Positions 11,797-23,945 of a DNA stretch of 64,000 nucleotides are shown piece after piece. The translations under genes were made by a program, and so were the position numbers. A model generated the notes under the pieces. It was not told the DNA's origin, searched no databases, and worked only from the letters and a program-made list of their open reading frames with translations. Every line of letters starts with the position of its first letter. Within the stretch, counting starts at the first letter, position 1. The stretch is taken from contig CM022677.1 of NCBI GenBank assembly GCA_012295275.1, positions 4,694,715-4,758,714 on the forward strand. The letters are read 5' to 3'. Source of the stretch: Chrysomallon squamiferum. Taxonomy: Eukaryota; Mollusca; Gastropoda; Neomphalida; Peltospiridae.

Positions 11797-11962
11797 CTAA
11801 CCAGCTTGACAGTTACGACTTTCCTTGTAGCTGCGTGACATACAGATAAGAATCGCATCAGCTTTCTCAACAGCTTCTGCCACTGCCTCAAGAGTGGATC
11901 CACCCATGTTGTCCACATCCATGCTACACACGGAAATTAGCTCTCTTCAGAGCCTCGTTTAC
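11797..11962 (-). pseudogene. TIR-domain exon relic (copy B)
   Basis: A minus-strand acceptor (tttgcttcacag) is followed by VNEALKRANFRV, then after a one-base disturbance SMDVDNMGGSTLEAVAEAVE, KADAILICMSRSYKES and RNCQAG before a TAG. This is a clear TIR box-2 region with the following strand and helix (ILICMSxxYKESxNCQ is a hallmark stretch). The codon equivalent to the tryptophan of VWMDVD reads TAG plus one extra base, breaking the frame. It lies in a directly repeated segment with copy A (about 517-1420). The box-1 exon is absent from this copy. Pseudogene exon, confident on family. Confidence 0.65.
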
Positions 11963-12409
11963 CTGTGAAGCAAACAAGAGCACATAACTCTAATTTTAAA
12001 ATAATAAATTCTAACATTTTGTGTTATGCGAGCTTCCATCAATATAAAAAATATTTAAATTGAAAACTGAGATACTATAAATTTAAATATTGTATTTTAA
12101 CAGGAAAACTAGCTATTTTTAAATATCATTTACTATAAAGAATGGTTATATTTTATTAAAGTTAATAAAACAAATTAATTTAATAAAAACAATAAATAAT
12201 TGAATGTGCATTCATGTCAATAAACTTGCGGATAGAAACACATACACACATACATTTAGGTTACATGTTCATATATGCATAATATAAATGTAACCCCCAA
12301 AATAAATAACATGATATGTAATTTACCAATACAACTATGTTGCAATTGCTATCAGTACATTTTTTATGTTTACTTCCATAATAATTATTATTCATTTGAT
12401 TATTCTTGA

Positions 12410-12475
12410 TTTTACTATTATTATTATTATTATTATTATTAGTTAGTAGTAGTAGTAGTAGTAGTAGTAGTATTC
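12410..12475. repeat. ATT/AGT trinucleotide run
   Basis: A run of TTA units followed by AGT units at 12414-12470. It extends into T-rich and A-rich simple sequence to about 12830. Confidence 0.85.
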
Positions 12476-13110
12476 CTGAGTTTATTATTATTAGTAGTAT
12501 TACAACAAATATATTAAATATATGTTTATCTCTGTGCTACTTCTGCTATTACTGTTACTACTTCCTCTACTACTATTTTAACTACTTCTTGTATTACCTC
12601 TGCATTTGTGTATTTACAAAGACTACATTTAAATAATAAGAAAAAATAAAAATAAACAAAAACAAAGCAAAATCAAATCAAAAACAAAAATAAATATATA
12701 AATTATTTTATTTTATTTTATTTTATTTTAATTTATTTTGTTTCTTAAAAGTTTCAAGTATTTTATTTATTTATTAATTTTTTATTTTTGTATTAATTTA
12801 ATTTGATTTTTTTCTATTATTTGTTTTTCTTTACAGTGATACAATATATAATACAGTATTTTGATAAATCGTTTTTGATTCCATTATTAAAATTATTTAT
12901 TACATGTCAACAGAAATGATTTAGCTTGTTCAGTCATTCCTGCATTAGTACAACAGAAGCTCCCATAGATTTGATAGATCCTGTAACATCGCCTGCTGAT
13001 CAGCTTCATAATGCTGAACATGTGGTCTTCCTATTTACACAGAACATTACAGAACATTTGCTTTCTTTTTCAAAAGAACCAAATTTAATCTCAGGATTTA
13101 GGTGTTGAAA

Positions 13111-13176
13111 AGAGTGCTGGAGATTGACACTCCACTGACTGAACATCGGACCTTATGAAACGTCACAGGAAAACCT

Positions 13177-13216
<40 letters not shown>

Positions 13217-14557
13217 TCCTATTAATATTAACAAAGTACGACTTCCAGTGAGTTAGTTACTGAGCTGACCAGCAAAGGGAAGTAAAACATACATGACTCT
13301 CAGTCAGTTTCATTGATCAAAGTTGACACTCACAGGCACCCAAAGATTTAAATCTTGGAACAATAACTCATTTCTTTCGTATATTACAAATCTTTTTTTT
13401 TTTTTTAACAAGAAAGTCACGCACACACACACAAAAATAATAATTTTCCAACAGTTTTGAAGCACTTGACATAGAGATGCTGTTTATTTTTTTCCAGATA
13501 AATTCCTTCCTTAGATATGAGCTAGCAGCTCAGAAATACTGGTCTTAAACCCCAAATTTGGACGGTATGTTTGTCCATTTTCTTTCAGTACAATAAAATG
13601 CCTAATTGTAGTCCGATTTTTATAATTCAAACTGAATTTTATTCAGAATGAAAAGACCTGTAGGTTGACTAGTGGTGGGGCCAAATGACAGAGTTCAACT
13701 CACCTGCAGCGAAAAAATACAGTTCACTTCACCATCGTATTCTGACAATAATGTGTATGCTATGTGACCTGAATTCTGATTTTTTTTGGTTGTAATCAAC
13801 TGATCATATTATCGGTATTGAATACAGTGCAACAGCCATAAGGGAGACCGGGGCAGGTTGAACCATGTGACAGGTTAGGCCACCTTACAATTAACATTGT
13901 AGCAATTTGTTTTTTACCATTTAAAAGAAAAAAAATATATATATATATTATTCACTTATTGTTTTGGATTAGCCCAGCGATGTGCAGATGCGGGGGCATC
14001 CAATCAGAGGAAAGAACGTAATAAATTTAGTTAATTTACATTCAGATCGAATAATATATTCAAAATATTTTCCTTTCTCTGTGCTGAGCCTTATACATGA
14101 GTCTTTGGTGCATACAGTGGAGGAGCTGGCCCCAGGTGTCGCCAGACCTCTACACGCCACTGGATGAGCCAGATCTGATATGATGGCGCTACTTTGCTTT
14201 TCAAACTTCCAAGAGATGTTCTCTGATTTGACATTGTAAGCTTTGTGTTTTGGAATATTCGACTTCTTACAAATAGCTAAAGGTTAATTACTTTCAAAGG
14301 TAATCTTTGTGATGTAGAATTAAGAAAACGCTTCGAAATACGATCACATCTGAACGAGCTGGCAGATGCTGGTCAGCAAGTTGAAAACACAAAGCAGACT
14401 CTCTGGGGAAGGTCGGGCCGGGGTGGGTTGGGCCATCCTCCAACCAGCCCTAGAGCACACCATTAAATGTTTGTGTAATTGTGTAATAACTTTCTTGTAC
14501 AGTTTTAATCATTCAGTTTCTGATATCAGTGAAATGGTCAACTGGACCTTTAATAAC

Positions 14558-14614
<57 letters not shown>

Positions 14615-15055
14615 CATAATTAATTATTTATCTATTTACTGATTTATTTATTTATTTATATATTAGCATATACCATTAAATGTGTGTTATTATATACTAA
14701 TATTTCCGTTACCGTGTTTAAACATGTTACTTGCCGAGCCACAGATTGTGTGCACATCCTTATAACGTCGCTATAGCAATAAAGAATAATAGAAAATATA
14801 ATAACTAAATAAGTGATGTTTCTCTTTCATTCACTTTTACTGGAATTTTTATCCGTGACAAATACAAACACGTCAACAGCGTCGTAACTGTGTATTTATC
14901 AAATAAATTTAGTAACACTTTATATCGTGAAATATATGTATATTTCCCGTTTAGAATTATTTCATTCCTGAAACAGTCTTGAAGTGAATTAAAATTATTA
15001 GGAATTTTAAAATGATGAGAAGCCAGTTCAATCTGTATTTTTAATATTTTTTCAT
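13111..15055. other. No gene identified; GC-richer interspersed blocks
   Basis: Contains a short TA run at 13178-13210. Short GC-richer islands stand at about 13840-13885 (ggggcaggttgaacc) and 14400-14450 (gggccggggtgggttgggcc), with another at about 14095-14165. They look like pieces of old transposable elements but I cannot place them in a family. Confidence 0.4.
14556..14615. repeat. (AAT)n microsatellite
   Basis: About twenty AAT units, interrupted once. Confidence 0.97.
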
Positions 15056-15058
15056 ATA

Positions 15059-15124
<66 letters not shown>
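15059..15124. repeat. (ATT)n microsatellite
   Basis: About twenty-two ATT units. A 48-codon antisense frame beyond it is unsupported. Confidence 0.97.
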
Positions 15125-15839
15125 GATACGAGTTCGAAGGGAAAAAAAAAGTACTGAGTCTGACGAACTGGCTCTGGTTTCAGAAAATGAATTCGGGCTC
15201 CATGTTGGTAAGATATTAAAACACCCAGTCAAACTTAACCCGTGACAAATACAAAAATGTCAACAACGTGGTGAGATTGCATTTGTAAAATGAATTGTTG
15301 GTTTAGATTCAACTGTTTATCAGTTGCTTTCTAAGTTACTTTGAAATAAATCACATATTTTGTGCTTATTGGAGAGTGTTTATGTTGTGTAAGAGGCACT
15401 GTCGCAAGGTGACCTAAGGTGAACCAATCTACCCCAGGCTGATTAGGCTAGGCCAGTTTGGGTATGTGTCTGTAACCATTAATTATTAAAAAAGAATAAA
15501 TAATCAGGATTTTTCAACCATTTATAATTGCTTCTAAATAATCAAAGTTTCTTTTAATCCACTATAAGGGTTTGTTTTCTGACCTGTATTTGAATTACAG
15601 GTTAAAATTGCAGAACGTTACTCCAGCTGTCCCGATGTCCACAACAATGCACATAAATGATTATGGCGTATGGACTGAATTAATGTTTGTAGGAGCTTTG
15701 GAATTTTTTATGAATAAATTTGAAATTAATCATGAATTTACGGAATGTATAGTTACTTCACGAATAAATAATCTATAATTCAATAATCGTAATATATGGC
15801 AGTTTGTTGTACAAAAAAATGAATGTATATATAAGATAT

Positions 15840-15912
15840 TTTAAGGATTGGGGTCGCTTCCTGATTGCTTGTTCTAAAATGGGTCGCTATATTTGAAAGG
15901 TTGGGAACCACT
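15840..15912. mobile_element. hAT-type transposon terminus
   Basis: Ends in ggttgggaaccactg, the reverse complement of the CAGTGGTTCCCAACC terminus common to hAT (Charlie-like) elements, preceded by ggtcgc-containing sequence as usual. The matching left end was not found, so only the right terminus is called. Confidence 0.5.
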
Positions 15913-16087
15913 GGTCTAAGGTGTAGTCGATAGATTATAAAATAGTTCTGCTTACAAAATATACGTTTTTAAGCTACTGAGAATAAAAAGCAGTTGATGT
16001 AGTCGTACTGTTACTGGAGTGATCGTTACAGTAGTGTGGTAGTAGATGCATTATTGGTGTTTTTTATGTTACTAATAGTGCTTCATA

Positions 16088-17412
16088 TATATATATATAT
16101 ATATATATTTTGTATGTATATGTACACTGAGACACATACACACATACAGAGAGAAAGAGAGAGAGGTGTGTACATATATCTATATTTATCTATATAGATA
16201 CATACAGACAGACAGACACACAGACAATGATACACAAATTACACATCACTCACAGATAAAAACATATATATACGTTTGTATGTATGTATATATACATTGA
16301 GACACATACACACATACATACAGAAAGAGAGAGAGGTGTGTACATATATCTATATTTATCTATCTAGATACATACAGACAGACAATGATGTACAAATTAC
16401 ACATCACTCACAGATAAAAACATATATATATGTTTGTATGTATGTATATGTACATTGAGACACATACACACATACAGAGAGAGAAAGAGAGGTGTGTACA
16501 TATATCTATATTTATCTATATAGATACATACAGACAGACAGACAGACAGACAATGATGTACAAATTACACATCACTCACAGATAAAAACATATATATATG
16601 TTTGTATGTATGTATGTATGTATATGTATTGAGACACATACACACATACAGAGAGATGTCAAATAGAGAGAGGTGTGTACATATATCTATATTTATCTAT
16701 ATAGATACATACAGACAGACAGACAGACAGACAATGATGTACAAATTACACATCACTCACAGATAAAAACATATATATATGTTTGTATGTATGTATGTGT
16801 ACATTGAGACACATACACACATACAGAGAGGTGTGTACATATATCTATATTTATCTATATAGATACATACAGACAGACAGACAGACAATGATACACAAAT
16901 TACACATCACTCACAGATAAAAACATATATATATGTTTGTATGTATGTATATGTACATTGAGACACATACACACATACAGAGAGAAAGAGAGAGTGTACA
17001 TATATCTATATTTATTTATATAGATACATACATACAGACAGACAGACAGACAGACAATGATACACAAATTACACATCACTCACAGATAAAAACATATATA
17101 TATGTTTGTATGTATATATATGTACATTGAGACACATACACACATACAGAGAGAGAGAGGTGTACATATATCTATATTTATCTATATAGATATATACAGA
17201 CAGACAGACACACAGACAATGATACACAAATTACACATCGCTCACAGATAAAAACATATATATATGTTTGTATGTATGTATATATACATTGAGACACATA
17301 CACACATAGAGAGAAAGAGAGGTGTACATATATCTATATTTATCTATCTAGATACATACATACAGACAGACAGACAATGATACACAAATTACACATCACT
17401 CACAGATAAAAA
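16088..17412. repeat. Tandem satellite, unit about 154-176 bp, eight copies
   Basis: The marker gacacatacacacataca recurs at about 16131, 16301, 16459, 16632, 16808, 16962, 17131 and 17292. Each unit contains a GAGA stretch, an AT-rich tatctatatttatctatat block, a CAGA tetranucleotide run, caaattacacatcactcaca and a TATA/TGTA block. Length varies by changes in the internal simple repeats. Frames through it are artefacts. Confidence 0.95.
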
Positions 17413-17867
17413 CGCGCTCACTAATATACTGGCTCGCACTCATGGACCTATAAGAACTAATCAAGTGAAAATGTCAAATGTATTACGTATTTTGACAGAG
17501 TTGCTGTTTCTCAAAGTATTAAAGTCGTTCACTGTGCATTAAAGACACAAGAAACAAAGTTATTTTTTATTAGCGCCAAATCCGACTTAGCACATTGTTT
17601 AAATTCATTCACGACAGATTTAGTTTTAATAAAGAATCAACAGATTCCTGTCTCTACCGAGTTCAACTCGAGGCTCAAAGTCATAAATTTTGTGAAATGA
17701 GGAAAACGAAAAAAATGTAAAAACAAAGAAGCTAAATTAATTAATTAAAAATGACAAAAACAACAAAAAATAATAAATAAATAAATAAATGTATGAATGA
17801 ATGAATGAATGAATAATAATAATAATGATAATAAATCACATTTCTCTTTAATACACGATTTATTTCG

Positions 17868-17921
<54 letters not shown>

Positions 17922-18215
17922 TTATACACAGGTGTTAATTTCATTTAAAATTTAACTTTACAAACAATGAATATTCAAAGTAAAAATATTACAAAATACT
18001 AAACAGATAATCCTAATTTGTATTTAGATTTTATAAAATTTTGTATACTGTTTCTTAAAAGGAAAGTATTAAACAATTTGCGGAAATTAATTGTGGTTTG
18101 AGACCAAAACACGGTTTACTCTCTATTATTCCAGACGCCGTGTAACAAGAGATGTTAGTTTCATGACGTCAAATTACCTCAAATATGTTGTTACGCTGAA
18201 CATAGATTTTATTAA
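17413..18215. other. No gene identified
   Basis: AT-rich sequence with an ATT microsatellite at 17873-17920 and short AAAT/AATG runs near 17770-17825. A palindromic TGACGTCA occurs near 18164, isolated from any recognisable exon. Confidence 0.4.
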
Positions 18216-18423
18216 TACAGTGGTACCTTGACTTACGAGTTTAATTTGTTCCATGGCCCAGCTCGTAACTCAATTTGCTCGTATATCAAATCAATTTTCC
18301 CAACTGAAATTAATTGAAATATCATTAATCCGTTCCAGCCCATCCAAAACCACCCAATTTTTTTGTAACGTGTTTTTAAATAAGCAAAAAGTATGTATAA
18401 AGTTAATAGTTCCCTTAAGAAGA

Positions 18424-18484
<61 letters not shown>
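18216..18484. mobile_element. Possible MITE-like element end with AAT microsatellite
   Basis: Starts with cagtggtaccttgacttacg and continues with a second, weaker inverted echo (cgtaactcaatttgctcgta). This block is the kind of terminal sequence seen in short inverted-repeat elements of molluscs, which I recall only loosely. It ends in about twenty AAT units at 18424-18482. Confidence 0.4.
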
Positions 18485-18699
18485 TAATTAATTAATAGAA
18501 ACAAAAAATTCTGTAAAACAATAGATAGTTCATTTATACAGATACAAAATTATTCATGGTATGTATGTAATATGTATATTGCAATCGGACATTTTATTCA
18601 GATCATTTTGTACAGAAATTAATTATTAATCTAATTAGTAAGTTAAAAGCCTTGTTTAACTTGTGGTACATATAAAAATAATGTGTTATGTAATAAAAC

Positions 18700-18800
18700 A
18701 GCTGACGAAATCCCCACGAACGTGTCAACTGCGCATGTGCGAAAAAGTTTCATGGCGATACTGGAGCGCAAATAACTGCATCGATCGAAGGTAGGATGAA
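18700..18800. promoter_or_regulatory. GC-richer patch with NRF1-like palindrome
   Basis: Contains actgcgcatgtgcgaa, one base from the NRF1 palindrome TGCGCATGCGCA, in a locally CpG-richer patch, followed by gaag|gtagga, which could be a donor. It could be a promoter with a short first exon, on either strand, or part of a transposon. No downstream exon is linked to it. Confidence 0.2.
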
Positions 18801-19020
18801 AAACTACTTTTTGAGCTGAAATCTCGCTGATGATTTTCCAAAACATGTTCAGTTTTAACTTTTGTATCCGTGGTAAATCAATGAATGTCTCTTTTGGGGT
18901 CTTTTAATAGATGAATTAATAAAAAACTGGCGAGGAAAATTTCAGTAAAACAAAATTAGTCACCAACAACTTTAAAAGTGCTAATTATAATTATTACATT
19001 AATATAGTTGGGTTTTTTTC

Positions 19021-19060
<40 letters not shown>

Positions 19061-20510
19061 AAGTTATTTCAGATTTTACAGTTTGAGATGGATAAATAAT
19101 AAAAGTGTCTTCGAAATAATATTTTAACCTTAAACCTGTTATCGTACACTATTTATTTTCGACATACATTTAATAAAGGATAATAAATTATAATACATTT
19201 TTGTTACCATGTCCCATGCTTTGAGCTTTTGTTATAATGAACGTTTGTTAATGTATTTTTGATGTTAAATTATTTCAGTTAAAACGGAATCAACCTAAAG
19301 TGTTATAACCTGAAATAAGAGTCATGTCGTAAGTATTAAATTTTTATTTTTTTCTAAATTTTTAATTTTTATTTTCCATTATTTTAGTCGTCAGAAAATA
19401 AAAATATTTGGAAAATTAATATAAAGCGTTTTAGAATAAGTTGAGTGAAATACAAATTAAAGGGAAGCAATCTGACAGGTGGTGAAAAGGAAGTTATATC
19501 TAAGTACTGAGGCCCATAAAAGGCTAACTTTCTGATTCTAATTAAGGAAAGAAATTTTAGCTTCATATTTTTAGGCTAGTTTATTGCTAAAACTATCTGA
19601 CAGAACTGATTTGGTTATAAAACACAAATGTTCACTGACAGATGTAGTGTTGTGCATAAGTTTGATGATGCACACAGCTAACTCCCTAGTTTTATGTCCC
19701 CTCCTCTCCCCCACCCCAACCAAAAAAAAACCAAATCTAGGAAATGTGAAAAAGAATCATGTTTTAAATATTTAAAAAATAAATTAAAACTGACAAATAA
19801 ATCTTTTATTCAAATTAAATATAAATTAACTACATTGATTATTTGTAATTTCAGTGTTTGAAATGAACTCTCTTGTAAGAAATGTTTTTTAAAACTTTTT
19901 CTTTTTTTCACCTAAAATGAGAGGATTTCTTTCTCTGTACTAATTAAACCAAAGTGAGTTAATCTCTCTTGTGACTTAGACGTGTTTTTATTAATTTAAG
20001 CTTTGCAAATGCAATGATAAGTTGTATGCAGTGTAAACTGTAGAGAAGACATCCTTTCTGACCATCAGCAAAGCCTAGATTGTTTTCAGACAGAAATGTA
20101 GTTTCTGCAGCTGTAACAAGTATGACGAGGTCAATAATTTCATGTTTAATTTTGATATCCTTTTGGTTTATGTTGTATTATTTTCATCATCAAGCTGTTT
20201 AACACTGGATTCATCAAATATCAAAACTTTTTTTGTAAGAATGCTAAAAAAATCTTTAAATACAGGTTTGTGCTTGCGGTTTAAATGAAACAGAATCAGT
20301 ATATAGCATAATTTAACCTGATAATACAGTTTTTAAAAGAGAATCACAAATTTTCCAACAGTTTAGTTAGTGAAAGATTTGTTAGTGTCACGTGATCACT
20401 TACTGCTGCTTTTTTGTTTTGTCTTCACAGTTTTCATTTAACACTCTCTCTTGTTTGTTTTGTCTTCATACACACAGTTTTAAAAGTATTTTTATTTTTT
20501 ATTCTTTTTA
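18801..20510. other. No gene identified
   Basis: AT-rich with a run of about 33 T at 19024-19056. Short frames at 19384-19566 and 19584-19775 have no coding character. Confidence 0.4.
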
Positions 20511-20514
20511 CAAG

Positions 20515-20599
20515 TGGTAGAATTCAAGGTCAACGTCAGTGGTCTCGAACTGTGGGTCGCCCAACAGCACAAACATCTGAGAGATATAGAAATATTCAG
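20515..20599 (+). CDS. Candidate exon upstream of the A1CF/RBM46-like exons
   Basis: Acceptor ttctttttacaag, 85 nt, donor cag|gtcagtg. In the phase that joins the next exon in phase 0 it reads GRIQGQRQWSRTVGRPTAQT then SERYRNIQ. Joined to ILDEVCEKHWWG at 26839, the junction ...IQ-ILDEVC resembles the ...VQLLEEIC region of A1CF. Against this, cagtggtctcgaactgtggg inside the exon looks like a hAT transposon terminus. So it may be an exonised transposon end or no exon at all. Confidence 0.3.
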
Positions 20600-21089
20600 G
20601 TCAGTGTGAGACATGTCACTTATTTACTTCTTTTTTAAACACAGGACATGCTAAATGTTAAATATTTTCACTAGTGAAATAATCTGAATGTATTTGTTTA
20701 TCCTGCAATAACACAAAACTAAATAACACAAAATGAAATAACACAAAACAAAATAATTCATAAATAACAACAATTTATTTGTTATTTTCAAAATGGTCTT
20801 TAATGTCTAAACCAGAAATTAAACACTAAGAAGTAAGTTTAAAAGAGTAAAGATGTGTATTGAAGTAAATATAATTCTCTTCCAAAAAGCTCCATTTGTG
20901 GTCAGTGGTCAAACATACAGAAATTAATCTAGTCACATCTTGGCAAAATGTACACTGATTGCAGGATATATATATACAGATATATATATCTTCCCATTGG
21001 TCTGTTTCCTTAATGAATAATTTTTAAACTATAAATCTAATTTGCTTTTGATGTCACAGTATCCTACTCTAAAAAAAGTGTCATTCATC

Positions 21090-21600
21090 GATTAATGTGT
21101 GTTTGATTCATTAATTAATGTATATTTTGTTTATTAATTAATGTATATTTTGTTTATTAATTAAAGTATATTTTGTTCATTAATTAATGTATATTTGATT
21201 CATTAATTAATATATATTTTGTTTATTAATTAATGTATATTTTGTTCATTAATTAATGTATATATTTTGTTTATTAATTAATGTATATTTTGTTTATTAA
21301 TTAATGTATATTTTGTTTATTAATTAATGTATATTTTGTTTATTAATTAATTTATATTTTATTCATTTATTAATATATATTTTGTTTATTTATTAATATA
21401 TATTTGGTTCATTTTTTTATTGTATATTTGATTCATTAATTAATATATTTTTGTTTATTAATTAATTTATATTTTGTTCATTTATTAATATATATTTTGT
21501 TTATTTATTAATATATATTTGGTTCATTTTTTTAATGTGTATTTGATTCATTAATTAATGTATATTTCATTCATTAACTAATATATATTTGAATATATAT
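21090..21600. repeat. AT-rich minisatellite, unit about 23 bp
   Basis: About twenty units of attaattaatgtatattttg plus ttt or ttc, with variants (ttcattaatta, ggttcattttttt). Confidence 0.93.
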
Positions 21601-22985
21601 TAAGTAAAACGATTTGTGCAAATGCAAGATTACTTCACAACTATTATCTTTTCTCATGTAAATTATGCTCAGAATAATGGGATAAAACTGATTTCAAGAT
21701 GTTTGTGAGAAAGTCTTTCTAATGTAGGGTGGCTTTATGACATCTTGCCGGGCACAGAGTTGTCTCCCATTAATCCTGTTACTCTCGAACCACAAACTTT
21801 GAAATCTGCAATGCAGGTACAGTCAAATATATAGTCAGCACTATTCTGTGACTTGCTTGCTTTTAGTGAAATGTGACTAGCACTTACCTGCAATTTCTTC
21901 ACCTGTTCTTAATAGTGCACTATGAACCCTTTTTATTTGTTTATTTTCTTAATTTTTAAAAATAAAGTTATAATTGTAATATGCATCTATAAATAAGTTA
22001 TTCTGTTTAATCTAAGTCTAATTCTTTTAACATAAATTAAAAAATCACTCATTTTCATCAGTAGTATGCCTCTCATTAGATAATAGCTATCTTTCATTAC
22101 CATTTATATGAAATAGCTGAAATATATATATTATTTTATTATTAATATCATTATTATCAGTCTGTGCAGATGCAGAACTGTAACATTTGAATCTGTATCA
22201 TATTGAAAAATAAATATAAATAAATGAAATAGGACTTAGGAATGTCATTTTAAAAGGTGTTTACAGCAGTTATCAAGATGATACCAAATGCAGATGATTG
22301 TTAATAAGTTCAGTTTAAATATAACTACCAAGTTAGCCTGGCTTAGTCCAGTGTTTCCGCCCCCTTGGACTCTAGAGTTTTTCATATCATTCAGAAGTTA
22401 CAACACACAGTGTTTTAAAACACATGATGTCCTGAGTAATGTTTGACAAACTTGCATTTAATCTTCTAAAAGTCTACAGCACAAAGGAGAAAAATATATA
22501 AAAAAAAATGTTGATGTAAATATTGTATTTAATGCAAAAAGAAAACATTCAAGTAACGTCCTTTTCAAAAAATGTTTCTCAATAAAAAATAGTGGTACAG
22601 GATGCAGCAAAAGAGTTTTTAACAATTTATGTTTTGCAGTCTGCTTTAAGGCTAATATTTTTATGAATTTGGTGCTTACAGGCTAATTCCTTCACCCTTG
22701 GGTGACTTAGAAGTAATCTTAAATCTCCTCTTAATTATTTGCAGGTGATTTCTTAGTTTTGTGTCTGGTATTTCCATATTTGTAAGATCTTGGTATCTAC
22801 CGCTCATGTCTGTTATGTTTTAACATTAAAACATAAAGTTCATTTCAGTTTCCAAACAATTTATTTCATTTCAAAATGGCTACAAACAAAAACTGACGCA
22901 CACTAGGGTGACGTCATATAATACTCTCTCCCTTATTCCAGTTCCCCTAAACATTGTAAACTGTAACAGTGTTAACTATAACACC
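21601..22985. other. No gene identified
   Basis: AT-rich intron-like DNA. A TGACGTCAT site stands alone at about 22910. Nothing else supported. Confidence 0.4.
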
Positions 22986-22989
22986 ATTT

Positions 22990-23560
22990 AGATACAACAG
23001 TGTCCTTGTGCAATGTCTGACAAATAAATCAAGAGGTCGTCTTGCAGTTTGCAGTTATCAGACTCATCATTTTCTAGTTCATTATGTTTTCAAAACTGAG
23101 ACAGATTCCGAAGGCCAATATTATTGTTGAAGAAGGTCAGCTTGTCCAAGAATGTACAAATCTTAGATTTTGCTTGATAAGATTTAGTTCACTGCCTTGC
23201 AATTGCAAATTGAGATCGTTGAATATGGTGAATAGATCTGTTAAATAAGCAATGTCTGTTTTGTTTGCTAAAAGATAATCACTCAAATGATTACATTTAT
23301 TTTCCTGGAGAAATTGCACTATGCTGTTGAAAAGAGAATAAAATCATTTTAAACAGTTTTAACCACCTCACTTTGGTATGTAACAGAATGTGATCAAATT
23401 CTTCATTGTTGTTGTTACAGCATTCTTGTTACAGAGTTGTTATGCCCACATTTACAGCAGTGCTGCCTTTTACACCTTTTCCTTTCACTAACATGGGCTG
23501 GATTTAAGAATAAACGATGCCAGTGGGCCAGACTCACATTTCTAGCCTTTCGTTTTTTAA
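22990..23560 (-). mobile_element. hAT-type (ZBED5-like) transposase fragment
   Basis: The minus strand encodes FLQENKCNHLSDYLLANKTD, then IAYLTDLFTIFNDLNLQLQG and, further, NNIGLRNLSQF. The pattern FL...LAYLxDIFxxLNxLNLxLQG is a highly characteristic stretch of domesticated and active hAT transposases of the ZBED5/SCAND3/GTF2IRD2 group. It repeats the same domain as 24392-24735 with different sequence, so it derives from a second element copy of a related family. Several stops and frame changes; not functional. Confidence 0.6.
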
Positions 23561-23945
23561 TACAACTACTTGAAATGGTTTGAAAAAGTATACTTCTTCA
23601 CTGCTATCAAAAAATTATAGTCTCCAGATATTACATGAATACAAAATGACCATTAAAAATTTTGATTTAGAACCTTACATTCTATAAAACAAATTTAACA
23701 ATCGATCAAGATTAAAAAAACATTTGTTCAAATAAATGGCTTTGTATTTCAATAATAAAACAATTTTATTTACATGTATACCGGTAATGAACGAAAATAT
23801 CAGTGAGAAACTTGAAATTGTTCGAGTCATCAAGAAGCTTTTCAATGTCTGTGGGAATATTTGTTAAGGCAAGTCAGAGTTCATCTTCGAGGTGAGCATC
23901 ACTCAAAGAATTTCTTTTGTTCAGTTTTACAGACTGAAGAGGTAT

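Larger units (their letters stand above)
10980..13108. repeat. Direct segmental duplication, copy B
   Basis: Counterpart of about 517-2853. It holds TIR copy B, lacks the box-1 exon and TA array, and has a trinucleotide and T-rich zone at 12410-12830 where copy A has the zinc-finger exon. Its last 180 bp match 2650-2845 and keep an open frame of 60 codons at 12926-13108 (TTEAPIDLIDPVTSPADQLH and on). Copy A has a related but broken frame (STSEAPKDLKDPV), so this short stretch could once have been coding; product unknown. Confidence 0.55.

Noticed and set aside
14366-14623. 85-codon frame ending in poly-Asn
   Set aside because: The second half is an AAT microsatellite and the first half lacks homology or splice support.
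22900-22930. TGACGTCAT as a promoter element, and TGACGTCA near 18164
   Set aside because: Isolated motifs with no nearby first exon or other promoter features; eight-base matches of this kind are expected a few times by chance or through transposons.
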